Notes under the pieces: generated by a model | Seen by the model: the letters and a program-made list of their open reading frames with translations, nothing else | The model's database searches: none | What the model was told of the DNA's origin: nothing | Shown here: positions 26,794-38,280 of the stretch, piece by piece | Numbering within the stretch: position 1 is the stretch's first letter | Layout: each line of letters begins with the position of its first letter | Source: Terribium retamae | GTDB lineage: Bacteria; Pseudomonadota; Alphaproteobacteria; Rhizobiales; Rhizobiaceae | NCBI RefSeq assembly: GCF_022347545.1 | Contig: NZ_JAKREW010000017.1 | Span: 50,306-114,305, forward strand | Length of the DNA stretch: 64,000 nt | Reading direction: 5' to 3' | Program-made: the position numbers and the translations under genes

Positions 26794-28236
26794 ATGTCCG
26801 ACGAAAATCGTCCTGCTGCAGCATCCGCAGCCAACCCGCCTGATCCGAGACGCTGGCAGGCGCTGGGGCTGCTTTGCGCCACATATTTCATGGTCTGTCT
26901 CGATGGGCAGATCGTCATCCTGGCGTTGCCGTCGATCGAGCGGCAACTGGGCTTCACCGTTGCCGGCGTTCAATGGGTGATGAGCGCCTATATGCTGACG
27001 GTGGGCGGCTTGCTTCTGCTCGGCGGCCGCATGGCGGACTTGCTCGGCCGGCGGCGCATGTTCGTCACCGGCACGGCGCTGTTCCTCATTTCCTCGCTGC
27101 TCTGCGGATTTGCCGGCGCGCCCGAATTCCTGGTGGCGATGCGTATCGTCCAGGGTATCGCGGCGGCGATCATGACACCGACTGCCCTGTCGATCCTGAT
27201 GACTACGTTCGAGGAAGGGCGCGAACGCAACAAGGCGCTCGGCTTCTGGTCCGCCATGGGTGCCGGCGGCGCCACGGCCGCTCTTGTCGTCGGCGGTCCG
27301 TTGAATGACTGGCTGGGCTGGCCATGGGTGTTCTTCATCAACGTTCCGGTCTGTCTCGCACTGCTAGCGTTCAGCCCGTACTTGCTGAAAGAAAGCCGCG
27401 ATACGTCGCATAGCCGCGGTTTCGACGTCGCGGGCGCGGTCACCGTCACTGCCGGCCTCATGGCGTTTGTCTATGCCATGGTCGAGGTGCCGCAACTGGG
27501 TTGGACCCACGCAAACACTCTCGTCGCCTTCGGCGCATCGGCCCTGCTGCTTCTGCTGTTCCTGGTCATCGAGATGCGTTCGGCCTCGCCATTGGTGCCG
27601 CTGCGTATCTTTCGTTCGGTACGGCTGGTGTGCGGCAATCTGGTGGTGCTGCTCGCCGGCATGATCGTCTTCGGGATGATCCTGGTCCTGTCGCTCTATA
27701 TGCAGAAGGTGCTGGGTTATTCGGCGCTGCAGGTCGGTGTCAGCACGATGATCTATGCAGCCGCCTCGATCGTCATGTCCTACGCCTCGGGACCGATCGC
27801 CAGCCGCCTCGGTGCTCGCACCCTTGCCGTCATTGCTATGGCGATGATGGCGGCGGGCTGCCTGCTGCTCGCTCGGGCCGGCGGGAACTATTGGATCGAT
27901 ATACTGCCCGGGCTCATCATCTTCGGCCCCGGCATCGGCGCGGCCGTTGTGTCCGGCTCCATTGCCGCGCTGTCGGATGTCGCTGAAAGCGATTCCGGCC
28001 TGGCATCGGGCATCAACAGCGCAGCTTTCCAGCTCGGTGGCGCACTGGGCGTCGCAGTGATGGCGACCGTCTCTCTGTCATGGAGCGGAGGGTTGGAGAC
28101 GCTCGCTGCCCTGACAACAGGCTATCAGGCCGGTTTCCTCGCCTGCGCGGCACTGGCCGGTATCGGCCTGCTGGTTGCCCTGTTTTTGCCAGGAAGGACG
28201 CTGGCTGGGGCTGCTTCGGTCGTTCATCACGGCTAG
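26794..28236 (+). CDS. MFS drug-efflux transporter (DHA2, 14 helices)
   Basis: 480-residue inner-membrane proton-coupled exporter with 14 predicted helices. MFS motif A is GRMADLLGRRRMF, motif C-like RIVQGIAAAIMTPTAL, and the first helix has TYFMVCLDGQIVILALPSI with the membrane Asp typical of DHA2. ATG 26794 has GAGGAGA 5 bases before it; the open frame from 26713 is not used. The HxlR gene upstream suggests drug- or redox-inducible expression. Substrate unknown. Confidence 0.9.
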   Translation: MSDENRPAAASAANPPDPRRWQALGLLCATYFMVCLDGQIVILALPSIERQLGFTVAGVQWVMSAYMLTVGGLLLLGGRMADLLGRRRMFVTGTALFLISSLLCGFAGAPEFLVAMRIVQGIAAAIMTPTALSILMTTFEEGRERNKALGFWSAMGAGGATAALVVGGPLNDWLGWPWVFFINVPVCLALLAFSPYLLKESRDTSHSRGFDVAGAVTVTAGLMAFVYAMVEVPQLGWTHANTLVAFGASALLLLLFLVIEMRSASPLVPLRIFRSVRLVCGNLVVLLAGMIVFGMILVLSLYMQKVLGYSALQVGVSTMIYAAASIVMSYASGPIASRLGARTLAVIAMAMMAAGCLLLARAGGNYWIDILPGLIIFGPGIGAAVVSGSIAALSDVAESDSGLASGINSAAFQLGGALGVAVMATVSLSWSGGLETLAALTTGYQAGFLACAALAGIGLLVALFLPGRTLAGAASVVHHG

Positions 28237-28290
28237 CGGGAAGGGGTCTTGCGCTGTTTTGCCCGATGATCGGGGTACGCCGGCGCCACG

Positions 28291-29259
28291 CTACATGGCG
28301 ATGTTTCCGGTTTGCCTGAAGGCGTCCCGGTATTCACCGGGAGGCATCCCGTATCGCGCCTTGAAGGTCCGGCTGAATTGCGTCTGGTCGCTGAAACCCC
28401 AGCGGTAGGCAATCTCCATCACCGTCTGATTATTGGCGGGATCTTCAAGCGCTGCCTTGCAGGCAGCCAGGCGCAATTCCCGCACCCAGCTGGCCACGGT
28501 GCGGTCCATGTCCCCAAACAGTCCATGAAGATAGCGCGTGGATAGACCGCAGGCGCGGGCTATCAGGTCGGGATCGAGTGCCGGGTTTCTCAGATTGGCC
28601 CGGATGAAAGCCTCGATGCGTGCCAGATGGGCGTTGCGGACCGTGGAGCTCTTCGACACCAGGATACGGTCGTCCGCCCTGATCGCCAGCGCCAGCAGAT
28701 CGACAAGTTGCCGTCCGACCGCGATGCGGGATTCGGCATTCATCGTGTCGAAGCGTGCCGGCAACAGATGCAGCATGTCGGTGAACAGGCCACCTGCGCC
28801 ATTCGCCGCGTCGAACTGCAGCGAGCAGAAACGGTCCGGCCCATGGACGCGATCGGCGAGCGCACGAGACTCGACCTTGAGCACCCACAGATCGGCCGGA
28901 TCGGCATGGCTGAATTCATAAGGCTCGTGGCTGCGCTCCAGGAAGAACCCGCCGGGCGAGCAGCTGATCTCGCTGCCCCCTTGTGAGAAGAACACCTCCG
29001 AACGTGCCGGCACGGTGACGAGGAACTCTTCCTTGCGTGCCGCACGGAAGTGGTGAGGCAGGCGCAGATATTGCAGGGCGTCGGAGGTCAGGCGCGAGAT
29101 CGACACATCGCCGAACTGCCAGATCGTCAGATCGCCGGAAAAATGGTCGGAGTTCCGGAATTTCAGGTCGAGTGGAAAGTAGGCCCCAGCGATCGCCTGG
29201 TGCCAGTGCCGGCTTCGGTCTGCAGGGCGCGTTGCGCTTGTTGTGACACTCGTCTTCAT
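28291..29259 (-). CDS. AraC family transcriptional regulator
   Basis: 322 residues: an N-terminal AraC-binding-like domain (about 1-190, with SFP-like WQFGDVSISRL and HHFRAARKEEFLV) and a C-terminal double HTH (ARACGLSTRYLHGLF and IAYRWGFSDQTQFSRTFKARYG). The frame runs to 29478, but ATG 29259 (MKTSVTTSATRP) fits the family. The gene is divergent from hyuB with 218 bases between, so it is the likely activator of the hydantoinase genes. No clear operator was found there. Confidence 0.88.
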   Translation of the reverse strand: MKTSVTTSATRPADRSRHWHQAIAGAYFPLDLKFRNSDHFSGDLTIWQFGDVSISRLTSDALQYLRLPHHFRAARKEEFLVTVPARSEVFFSQGGSEISCSPGGFFLERSHEPYEFSHADPADLWVLKVESRALADRVHGPDRFCSLQFDAANGAGGLFTDMLHLLPARFDTMNAESRIAVGRQLVDLLALAIRADDRILVSKSSTVRNAHLARIEAFIRANLRNPALDPDLIARACGLSTRYLHGLFGDMDRTVASWVRELRLAACKAALEDPANNQTVMEIAYRWGFSDQTQFSRTFKARYGMPPGEYRDAFRQTGNIAM

Positions 29260-29477
29260 GTTCGATCCGACGACCTTACCGAAGACTAGGCACCGCCGCT
29301 CCGTAAGGCAATCCGCGTCTCGGCGAATGCACGCAATGTCAATTTTTTGTTCGCGCAGCGCAAAGACCCCGCCTCGAAAACCTGTTTCGCTTAGCTGGCA
29401 ACGGTGCACGAGACACCGGGCGGGAACAAAAAAGTGCGACGGATCACGGGCTTCGTCGCATGGAGGAAAAGGTTGCA

Positions 29478-31226
29478 ATGACGAAAGTGGAAGTCGATCC
29501 GATCACGCTGTCGGTGGTGCGTGGTGTCCTGGAAACAACACAGCGCGAGATGACGCTGGCCTTGGAGAAAACGGCGCGGTCCTCCGTCTTCAACCTGGCG
29601 CATGATTATTCGACCGCGCTGTTCAATGCGCGGCCCGAGATGATCCTGCAGGGCCAGGACATTCCGATCCATCTCGGCTCGCTCATTCCCGCGATGAAGG
29701 CGGTGGCCGGCTTCTTCGAAGGCGACATCCACGAGGGCGATCTGATCCTGCATAATGACCCGGCCTTTGGCGGCAGCCACGCCATCGACACCTGCATGTA
29801 CAAGCCGGTCTTCTACCATGGCGAACTGGTCTACTGGACCGTCTGCAAGGGCCACCTGACCGATATCGGGGGACCGGTGCCGGCTGGCTACAACCCCAAT
29901 GCGACGGAGATCTATGCCGAATGCCTTCGCATTCCGCCGGTGAAGATCTGGGACCGCGGCAAACCGCGCAACGACGTGCTGAACATGATCTTCACCAACA
30001 TGCGGGCGCGCCGTGACCAGGAAGGGGATTTCCGGGCTCTGATCGGGGCTTGCCAGGTCGGTGAACGCAGCCTGATCGCGCTGCTCGACAAATACGGCAA
30101 ACCGACGGTCGATGCCTGTATCGACACGCTGTTGGACATGGCGGATCGGCACATGCGATCCCTGATCGCCACCGTTCCGGATGGCACCTATGAAGGCAAG
30201 GCCATCCTGGAGGATGCCGGCCACGGCTTTGGCGATTTCGAGATCGGCGCCAAGGTGACGATCAAGGGCGACAGCTGCCACATTGCCATCTCCAGCCCGC
30301 CGCAGGTGCCCTACTTCATCAACTCCTACGAGGGCAACTCGCATTCCGGCGTCTATCTCGGCCTTATGATGTTCGCCGCACTGCCGCCGCCCTACAATGA
30401 GGGGCTGTACCGCTGCGTCACCATCGATTTCGGGCCGAAGGGCACATTGTGCAATGCGCAGGAGCCGGCGCCGCACATGAACTGCACGACAACGCCGATG
30501 GAAACGCTGACGGACGCCGTGCGCCTTGCTTTCGAAAAGGCGATGCCTTCCAAGGTCGCTGCTTCCTGGGGGCATGCCAACGGTCTCAACATTGCCGGCA
30601 AGGACAGCCGCACCAACGAAGAGTTCGTCACGATGGTCCTGGCGACGATCATCTCGGGCGGAGGAGCGACGCCGCAACAGGACGGCTGGCACGCCGTCGG
30701 TCCGGAATGCTGTTTCGGCGCGTTGACCTCAGGTGATGTCGAACTGCTCGAATATTCCTATCCCATCATCATCCATCGCTACTCGTTGATGACAGATTCC
30801 GGAGGCGCCGGAAAATTTCGCGGCGGTTCGGGTACTGCTTGGGAAGTCGAGCCGCTGGATGGCGACATGCTGTGCATCGGTTTTGGTGAGGGCCGCCGAA
30901 TTCCGGCCATGGGAGCCGCCGGCGCGAAATCTGCCCTCGTCGACAAGAAGGTTGGCCGTGTCGAGTTAAAACGCGCCGGCAAGGTGGAGGTCGAGCGCAA
31001 GAACATCATTCAGACGATCAGGACGGGCGAAACGATCACCAACCTCAATCCGGGTGGCGGAGGCTACGGCAATCCTTTCGAGCGGCCGATCGAGAAGGTG
31101 GTGTGGGATGTCCGCAACGGCCTCGTTTCGATCGAAGGCGCGCGCGCCGACTATGGCGTGGCCATCATCGACCCTGAAACACTGGATGTCGACTTGGCCG
31201 AAACCAAGCGACTGCGCGCAGCCTGA
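29478..31226 (+). CDS. Hydantoinase B/5-oxoprolinase-type subunit
   Basis: HyuB-family subunit (N-methylhydantoinase B, 5-oxoprolinase C-half, acetone carboxylase alpha relatives), 582 residues. Marks are DPITLSVVRGVLE at the start, FNLAHDYSTALF, GDLILHNDPAFGGSHAIDTC with metal-binding Asp and His, and the C-terminal GGSGTAWEVEPLDG and NLNPGGGGYGNPFERP. ATG 29478 is chosen; ATG 29460 six codons earlier is possible, since GGAGG lies between. It works with HyuA, encoded 10 bases downstream, in ATP-driven opening of a cyclic amide. It is divergent from AraC. Confidence 0.9.
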   Translation: MTKVEVDPITLSVVRGVLETTQREMTLALEKTARSSVFNLAHDYSTALFNARPEMILQGQDIPIHLGSLIPAMKAVAGFFEGDIHEGDLILHNDPAFGGSHAIDTCMYKPVFYHGELVYWTVCKGHLTDIGGPVPAGYNPNATEIYAECLRIPPVKIWDRGKPRNDVLNMIFTNMRARRDQEGDFRALIGACQVGERSLIALLDKYGKPTVDACIDTLLDMADRHMRSLIATVPDGTYEGKAILEDAGHGFGDFEIGAKVTIKGDSCHIAISSPPQVPYFINSYEGNSHSGVYLGLMMFAALPPPYNEGLYRCVTIDFGPKGTLCNAQEPAPHMNCTTTPMETLTDAVRLAFEKAMPSKVAASWGHANGLNIAGKDSRTNEEFVTMVLATIISGGGATPQQDGWHAVGPECCFGALTSGDVELLEYSYPIIIHRYSLMTDSGGAGKFRGGSGTAWEVEPLDGDMLCIGFGEGRRIPAMGAAGAKSALVDKKVGRVELKRAGKVEVERKNIIQTIRTGETITNLNPGGGGYGNPFERPIEKVVWDVRNGLVSIEGARADYGVAIIDPETLDVDLAETKRLRAA

Positions 31227-31236
31227 GGAGACGATC

Positions 31237-33315
31237 ATGGAACACGCATATCGTCTCGGTATCGACGCCGGCGGCACCTTCACCGACTTTGTCGTGGCCA
31301 ATCGCGCCACTGGGGAGGTGAAGCTTTTCAAGGCGCTTTCGACGCCATCGGACCCGACCAGGGCCATCGAGAATGGTCTCAGGCTGATCGCTGATGATCT
31401 CGGCGTGTCGCCTTCCGATGTGGTTTCCGACTGCGACCTGTGCGTCAACGGCACGACGGTCGGCCTGAACGCACTGATCACGCATCGCGGCGGCAAGACC
31501 GGCCTGATCTGCACGGCCGGCCACGAGGATTCCATCGAGATCCGCAACGGTCACAAGGAAGACGGCTATCGCTACGATCCGGAATATCCGGCGGCGACGA
31601 TGCTGGTGCCCCGCTACCTGCGCAAGGGCGTCCGCGAACGGGTGATTTCGGACGGCTCCATCCGCATGCCGATGAACGAAGACGACGTTCGCGAAGCCTG
31701 CCGGCTGTTCCTGAAGGAAGGAATCGAGACCGTCGCCATCTCCTTCGTGTGGTCGGTGCTGAATGCCAAACACGAACGTCGCGCGGCCGAGATCGTGCGC
31801 GAGATGATGCCGGACGCCATCCTGACGGTCGGCAGCGACCTCTACCCTCAGGTGCGCGAATACACCCGCACCTCCACGGCGGTCACCAATGCCTATCTCG
31901 CGCCGGTCATGCGCCGCTATGTGACGGCGGTCGACAGTTATTTCCGCGCGCTCGGGGCAAGGCAGCCAGTTCGCTACTTCCAGTCGAATGGTGGCTTGGC
32001 GATCGGCCAGGCAATGACAGATCGCTCCGTCTACGCGATCAATTCCGGTCCGGCCTCCGCCCCGCAGGCGGGGCTGTTCGCCGGTGCGCCGTTCGGCAAG
32101 GATAATGTCATTACCGTCGACATGGGCGGCACTTCCTTCGACATCACGCTGACGCGCAACGGTCAGACCAACCTCAACAAGAATATCGACTTCCTGCGCT
32201 ACCGCATCGGCGTGCCGATGATCCAGGTCGAGACGCTTGGCGCAGGCGGCGGTTCCATCGGCTGGATCGACAGCCTTGGCCTGTTGCAGGTAGGGCCGCA
32301 GTCGGCGGGTTCGGAACCGGGCCCTGCCTGTTACGGCCGCGGCGGCACGGAGCCGACCACCTCCGACGCCAACCTTGTGCTCGGCTATCTCAATCCCGAC
32401 GGTCTGCTCGGCGGCAAGTTGCCGCTCGATCTCGAAAAGGCACGGCGGGCGGTGGCGACGATTGCCGATCCGCTGAACATCAGCATTGAGCAGGCCGCCT
32501 ACGGCATGTTCACCATCGTCAACAACAACATGGTCAACGGCATCCGCCGGGTGTCCGTCGAGCGCGGCTATGATCCTCGCGATTTCGTGCTGGTTGGAGC
32601 AGGCGGTGCGACCGCCGCCCATATCACCGCGCTGGCGCGTGAAATGGGTATAGATACGATCATCCTGCCCAAGTTGGCCTCAGGCCTGTGCGCGTTCGGC
32701 CAGATCATCTCGGACGTGAAGTACAATTACATGGCTACCGCGCCGCTCAGGCTGGACAACGCTGCCGCCTGCGACAGGATCGAACAGCTGTTCGAGGAGA
32801 TAGAGGCGCAAGGTATTGCCCATCTGAAAGCCGACGGTTTTCCGGGCACGCTGATCGAGGTCCAGCGGAGCCTCGAGATGCGCTATGTCGGGCAAGTGCA
32901 CGAATGCACGGTCGATATCCCCAATTTCAAGATCAACGAGCAGAGCATCGACCAGGTCAAAAATGCGTTCCATGCCCGGCATGAGGAACTCTACACCTAT
33001 GCAGAGCGCCACAGCATGGTCGAGGTCGTCAACATTGAATCGACCATCTATGGCCGTATCGAGAAGCCGAAAGCACCGAAATTGCATGACACAGGTGGGC
33101 TTCAGGAGGCGCTGAAAGGCCATCGCAATGCCGTCTTCGATGCCTCAGGCACACCGAAGCCCACCCCTGTCTATAACGGAGCCGCCCTTGGCGTCGGCGT
33201 TGCGGTGGCCGGCCCCGCAATCATCGAGGAAGTGACGACGACCATCGTTATCGAACCCGGCTGGGCTGCAACGCTGCATGAAAGCGGCAGCTATCTGCTG
33301 GTCCGGCAGGATTGA
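31237..33315 (+). CDS. Hydantoinase A/5-oxoprolinase-type subunit
   Basis: HyuA-family ATP-binding subunit, 692 residues. The N-terminal actin-like motif LGIDAGGTFTDFVV, the second phosphate motif VITVDMGGTSFDI and GAGGGSIGWIDSLG are typical. The family hydrolyses N-methylhydantoin, 5-oxoproline or, with a third subunit, carboxylates ketones; no third subunit is seen. ATG 31237 has GAGGAG 6 bases before it, overlapping the HyuB stop; the open frame from 31054 is an overlap inside hyuB. Substrate not settled: nearby pxpA and carboxylase genes suggest 5-oxoproline or a hydantoin. Confidence 0.9.
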   Translation: MEHAYRLGIDAGGTFTDFVVANRATGEVKLFKALSTPSDPTRAIENGLRLIADDLGVSPSDVVSDCDLCVNGTTVGLNALITHRGGKTGLICTAGHEDSIEIRNGHKEDGYRYDPEYPAATMLVPRYLRKGVRERVISDGSIRMPMNEDDVREACRLFLKEGIETVAISFVWSVLNAKHERRAAEIVREMMPDAILTVGSDLYPQVREYTRTSTAVTNAYLAPVMRRYVTAVDSYFRALGARQPVRYFQSNGGLAIGQAMTDRSVYAINSGPASAPQAGLFAGAPFGKDNVITVDMGGTSFDITLTRNGQTNLNKNIDFLRYRIGVPMIQVETLGAGGGSIGWIDSLGLLQVGPQSAGSEPGPACYGRGGTEPTTSDANLVLGYLNPDGLLGGKLPLDLEKARRAVATIADPLNISIEQAAYGMFTIVNNNMVNGIRRVSVERGYDPRDFVLVGAGGATAAHITALAREMGIDTIILPKLASGLCAFGQIISDVKYNYMATAPLRLDNAAACDRIEQLFEEIEAQGIAHLKADGFPGTLIEVQRSLEMRYVGQVHECTVDIPNFKINEQSIDQVKNAFHARHEELYTYAERHSMVEVVNIESTIYGRIEKPKAPKLHDTGGLQEALKGHRNAVFDASGTPKPTPVYNGAALGVGVAVAGPAIIEEVTTTIVIEPGWAATLHESGSYLLVRQD

Positions 33316-33366
33316 TCGATGACACCGGCCTTCCGCTCATCGAGGAGCATGGCCGGCCCGCCGCTT

Positions 33367-34272
33367 CTACCTGTGGGAAGGCAGGAAGAAGGTCTGGTGG
33401 AAATAGGAGCGGAAGGCTTCCATGGCGGGGGTGAATTGCGCCCCGCGCCGCCAGGCAAGGCCGACGTCCATCGAAGGGATAGGTTCGGTCGGAACGATCG
33501 TCTCGATGCGCTTGCCCTCAAGAGACCATGGCCGCAGCACCATGTCGGACAGGATCGCGACGCCTTGTCCATCCGCCACCAGCGAGCGGACGGCTTCGAC
33601 CGACGACGTCCTCAGCGTGACATTCGGCCGGTAAGAGGTGTTGCTCCAATAGCGCAGCGCCGTGTGCGCGGCCTCATCGACCGTCAGCATGATGTAGGGC
33701 TCCTCGGCGATCTCCTTGAGGCCGACGCTGCCTTGCGACAGCAGGCGATGCCGGGCCGGCACCCACAGCCTGCGGCGCGAACTCATCAGGGTTTCCGTTG
33801 CAAGATCGGAATTGATCACATTGGAGGTCAGCAGCACGGCCATGTCGTAGCGATTGGAGAGCAGCCCCTCCTCAATGGCCTCGCGGTTGAGCTCGAACAA
33901 CTGGATGTCCAGGTTCGGCCAGGCGCGGCGAAGCCGTCCAAGATGGTTCGGAAGGAAATAGCCGATCACCGTATAGCTGGCGGCGACTGTCAGCTGTCCC
34001 GCAAAATCGCCGGCCGGCAACAAAAGGTTCGTCGCTTCATCGACTTTGTTCAAAATCTCATAGGCATGGAACAGGAATTGTCGGCCCGCCGTCGTCATTT
34101 CCATGCCATGTGTCGAGCGAACGAACAGGTCGAGCCCGACAGTCTGTTCGAGGTCCTTGATGGCCGTTGTTACGGCCGACTGCGAAATCCCCAATTCCGC
34201 AGCCGCCTGCGAAATCTGACCATGCTCGGCCGTGGAAACGAAATAGCGGATCTGGCGAAGACTTACCGGCAT
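33367..34272 (-). CDS. LysR family transcriptional regulator
   Basis: 301 residues. The HTH is [20 protein letters not shown] with [17 protein letters not shown]; the effector domain begins [18 protein letters not shown]. It is divergent from pxpA and inserted between hyuA and pxpA, so it is the probable regulator of the pxpA operon and perhaps of hyuBA. A GATAT-N3-ATATC palindrome lies in the 285-bp divergent region. A long plus-strand frame over this gene is a shadow. Confidence 0.9.
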   Translation of the reverse strand: MPVSLRQIRYFVSTAEHGQISQAAAELGISQSAVTTAIKDLEQTVGLDLFVRSTHGMEMTTAGRQFLFHAYEILNKVDEATNLLLPAGDFAGQLTVAASYTVIGYFLPNHLGRLRRAWPNLDIQLFELNREAIEEGLLSNRYDMAVLLTSNVINSDLATETLMSSRRRLWVPARHRLLSQGSVGLKEIAEEPYIMLTVDEAAHTALRYWSNTSYRPNVTLRTSSVEAVRSLVADGQGVAILSDMVLRPWSLEGKRIETIVPTEPIPSMDVGLAWRRGAQFTPAMEAFRSYFHQTFFLPSHR

Positions 34273-34444
34273 GGCCTCAGTATTCCAATTTTCAGATATT
34301 ATGATGCTGTGTCAGGCAAAAAATCAATATGCAGTCGCGAGGGTAAGGCGAGAGGTAATACGAGATCTGAGCAATTCGACGGTAAAATGTGCCAGTCTGA
34401 TGACGCTGTTGAGGAAACTCAGAGCGAAGATGATAAAAAATTCA

Positions 34445-34457
34445 GATATTCGATATC
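34445..34457. promoter_or_regulatory. Palindromic operator candidate before pxpA
   Basis: GATAT-TCG-ATATC is a perfect palindrome in an AT-rich divergent region (34273-34557). TTCAGATATT, which overlaps it at 34441, also occurs at about 34290 next to the LysR start, so two LysR sites are possible. Confidence 0.4.
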
Positions 34458-34557
34458 AATAAATAGAATTTTCCAAGCGCTCCCACCCTCTCTACCTTTC
34501 TCAATGAGGAATGACTGGAGCCCCTTTGGCTGCAGGGTGAGGAAAAGGGAGGCCTGC

Positions 34558-35358
34558 TTGCAGACAGCAGCCGTCGACATCAATTGCGACATGGGCGAAG
34601 GCTATGGTCACTGGCGCCTGGGCGACATTGACGATGCCGATCTGATGAAACTCATCAGTTCCGCTAACATTGCCACGGGCTTCCATGCCGGCGACCCCAA
34701 TCTCATGGATGCCACCGTTCGATTGGCGGCCCAGCACGGCGTCGGCATCGGCGCTCATCCGGGTTTTCGCGATCTGCAGGGGTTCGGCCGCCGCCGTATC
34801 AACGGCACCAGCGAAGAACTGGTCAACGACATTGTCTATCAGATCGGGGCGCTGCGGGAATTTGCCCGCCGCTACGGTGCGACCCTGCAACATGTGAAGC
34901 CGCACGGCGCGCTCTACATGGAATTTGCCGCCAGCGAGGAGATGTCGCGCAACTTCGTCCGCACGATGCGCACGATCGCTCCGAACGCTTTCATCTATTG
35001 CATGGGAATCTCTGAAACCTATCGCGCGGCGACGGAAGTCGGGCACCCCGTTATCCGCGAGTTCTATGCCGATCGCGACTATGACCGGTCCGGTTCGATC
35101 GTTTTTACGCGGCGGACCGGTCGACTGGATCCCGCCGCAGTTGCCGAGAAAGTGGTTCACGCCTGCAGGACCGGCAAGGTCCGCACGGTCGAAGGCGACG
35201 AGATCGATATCGCCTTCGAGTCCATCTGCTTCCATTCGGATACGCCGGGCAGCCTTGCAATCGCCACCGCCATGCGCGCGGCGCTCGATACGGCAGGGAT
35301 CAAGGTCAGGCCAGTGGCCGAACTCACGAATCATTTGAAACCAGCGGCAAGGGGATGA
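34558..35358 (+). CDS. pxpA: 5-oxoprolinase subunit A (LamB/YcsF family)
   Basis: Subunit of the bacterial PxpABC 5-oxoprolinase, which opens pyroglutamate to glutamate with ATP; 266 residues. Family motifs are [49 protein letters not shown] and the late CFHSDTPGS. No ATG fits the conserved start; TTG 34558 has AAGGGAGG 5 bases before it and gives the normal length. It is followed after 3 bases by a biotin carrier gene and a biotin carboxylase. In related loci pxpB and pxpC come next, but here an assembly join cuts them off. Confidence 0.9.
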   Translation: MQTAAVDINCDMGEGYGHWRLGDIDDADLMKLISSANIATGFHAGDPNLMDATVRLAAQHGVGIGAHPGFRDLQGFGRRRINGTSEELVNDIVYQIGALREFARRYGATLQHVKPHGALYMEFAASEEMSRNFVRTMRTIAPNAFIYCMGISETYRAATEVGHPVIREFYADRDYDRSGSIVFTRRTGRLDPAAVAEKVVHACRTGKVRTVEGDEIDIAFESICFHSDTPGSLAIATAMRAALDTAGIKVRPVAELTNHLKPAARG

Positions 35359-35361
35359 CCG

Positions 35362-35604
35362 ATGGCCAAATCCGAAATCAATTCACCCTTGCCCGGCGTT
35401 TTCTACAGGCGGCCTTCGCCGGACAGTGAGGTCTTCAAGAACGACGGCGACACGGTGGCGGCGACCGACATCCTCGGCGTCATCGAAGTGATGAAGTCGT
35501 TCCACGAGATCCCGGCCGGTGCTGCGGGCACCAATCTCAAATTCCTCGTCGATGACGGCGATGCCGTGATGGCGGGACAGCCGATCGCAGAGATCGACGC
35601 ATGA
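35362..35604 (+). CDS. Biotin carboxyl carrier domain protein
   Basis: 80-residue stand-alone biotinyl domain. The biotin attachment motif is EVMKSF (Lys at about residue 45) where AccB has EAMKM; the flanking hairpins SPLPGVFYRR and DDGDAVMAGQPIAEI form the lipoyl/biotinyl fold. It lacks the long N-terminal part of housekeeping AccB. It overlaps the next gene by 4 bases (ATGA), so the two are translationally coupled. The partner of this type is a biotin carboxylase linked to pxpABC-like operons. Confidence 0.88.
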   Translation: MAKSEINSPLPGVFYRRPSPDSEVFKNDGDTVAATDILGVIEVMKSFHEIPAGAAGTNLKFLVDDGDAVMAGQPIAEIDA

Positions 35605-36090
35605 ACATCAAATCGGTCCTTATCGCCAATCGCGGCGAGATCGCCGTGCGCATCAACCGGGCCGCGAAGGCGCTCGGGCTGCGCACGGTGCAGGTTTACA
35701 GCGCCGCCGATGCGGATTCGCTGCCGGTCAGGCTGGCCGACGAGGCGATCCTCATCGGCCCGGCGGCGGCGAAGAAATCCTACCTCGACATCGAGGCCGT
35801 CATCGCAGCAGCGAAGACCGCCAAGGTCGATGCGGTGCATCCCGGCTATGGCTTCCTCGCCGAAAACGCCGACTTCGCCGATGCCGTCGTCGCTGCCGGC
35901 ATGAGGTTCGTCGGCCCGTCGGGAGCCTCGATCCGGCTGCTCGGCGACAAGGTCGCAGCCCGCGCCGAAGCCGAGAAGGCCGGCGTTCCGACTGTGCCCG
36001 GCAGTGGTGGGCGCATCGCCGATGTCGAAGAGGCGGCTGCGATCGCTGCGCGCATCGGTTTCCCGGTGATGATCAAGGCCGCCGCCGGCG
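35601..36090 (+). CDS. Biotin carboxylase (AccC-like), cut by assembly join
   Basis: The first 163 residues are a normal biotin carboxylase N-terminus: SVLIANRGEIAVRINRAAKA, HPGYGFLAENADFA, FVGPSGASIRLLGDK and the ATP-grasp start FPVMIKAAAGGG. The sequence then enters a G run and loses homology, so about 280 residues of the ATP-grasp and C-terminal parts are absent. This is best read as a broken assembly and not a pseudogene, because the cut sits exactly at the homopolymer. Fusion with the carrier encoded before it is not indicated. Confidence 0.85.
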
Positions 36091-36133
36091 GGGGGGGGGG
36101 GGGGGCGGGGGGGGCCCCCCCCCCCCCCCCCCC
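36090..36133. other. Poly-G/poly-C junction, probable false assembly join
   Basis: 16 G, one C, 8 G and then 19 C, in the middle of a conserved biotin carboxylase. Nothing in 36134-36310 continues that gene or forms another recognisable one. Such G-to-C runs are typical of joined low-quality contig ends. Gene order across this point should not be trusted. Confidence 0.85.
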
Positions 36134-36318
36134 GGCTCTCGTACCGCCGCCGGAGCCCCCCGGGACCGGTCGAATCGGCACGGAATGGTGGCTCCGGCTC
36201 CGCTTACGACATAACGGCCATCGCCATCCGGGCAGGACCATTTCTGGTCATGTCCTCATCGATCGATAAGAAGCGAGCTTCATGCCAGTTTATTATGTGC
36301 CGAAATGACACATGAAGA

Positions 36319-36344
36319 AGGCCGGCGAAGTGATTCGCCGGCCT
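36319..36344 (-). terminator. Terminator downstream of ilvC
   Basis: AGGCCGGCGAA-GTGA-TTCGCCGGCCT is a perfect 11-bp stem; on the minus strand it is followed by TCTTCAT, a weak T tail. It lies 52 bases after the ilvC stop. Confidence 0.65.
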
Positions 36345-36395
36345 GACATTTGTTGCTGAACGTTACGCGAGGATGTCCTCCCGCTCCTGCCGGGC

Positions 36396-38109
<1,714 letters not shown>

Positions 38110-38125
38110 TGCCGATCGCTGCCGT

Positions 38126-38140
38126 ACCGTACGTTACGGT
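38126..38140. promoter_or_regulatory. TetR operator candidate, TetR-ilvC promoter
   Basis: ACCGTA-CGT-TACGGT, a perfect 6+3+6 palindrome just upstream of the TetR gene. TetR regulators usually bind such sites beside their own gene. Confidence 0.6.
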
Positions 38141-38280
38141 TCGGCTTTAACAATCAGAGCAGGCCCCGTCAATCCTGCTCAAACAAAATTGCATCTGTCC
38201 GGATATCAGATCGTCGGACATGTCGGCTCCCATCAATGCTTTGGCTCGACGCACGCAAGGCCAGCCGGTAACTTACCACT

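Noticed and set aside
31165..32622. 485-residue minus-strand frame opposite hyuA
   Set aside because: High-GC shadow of a clear HyuA coding region; no recognisable domain.
33319..34557. Long open frame upstream of pxpA in the same frame
   Set aside because: It runs antisense through a convincing LysR gene and passes through low-complexity sequence; only the part from TTG 34558 matches PxpA.
36090..36133. G/C run considered as a G-quadruplex or natural hairpin
   Set aside because: It destroys a conserved gene and resembles the low-quality contig end at 63896-64000, so an assembly artefact explains it better.
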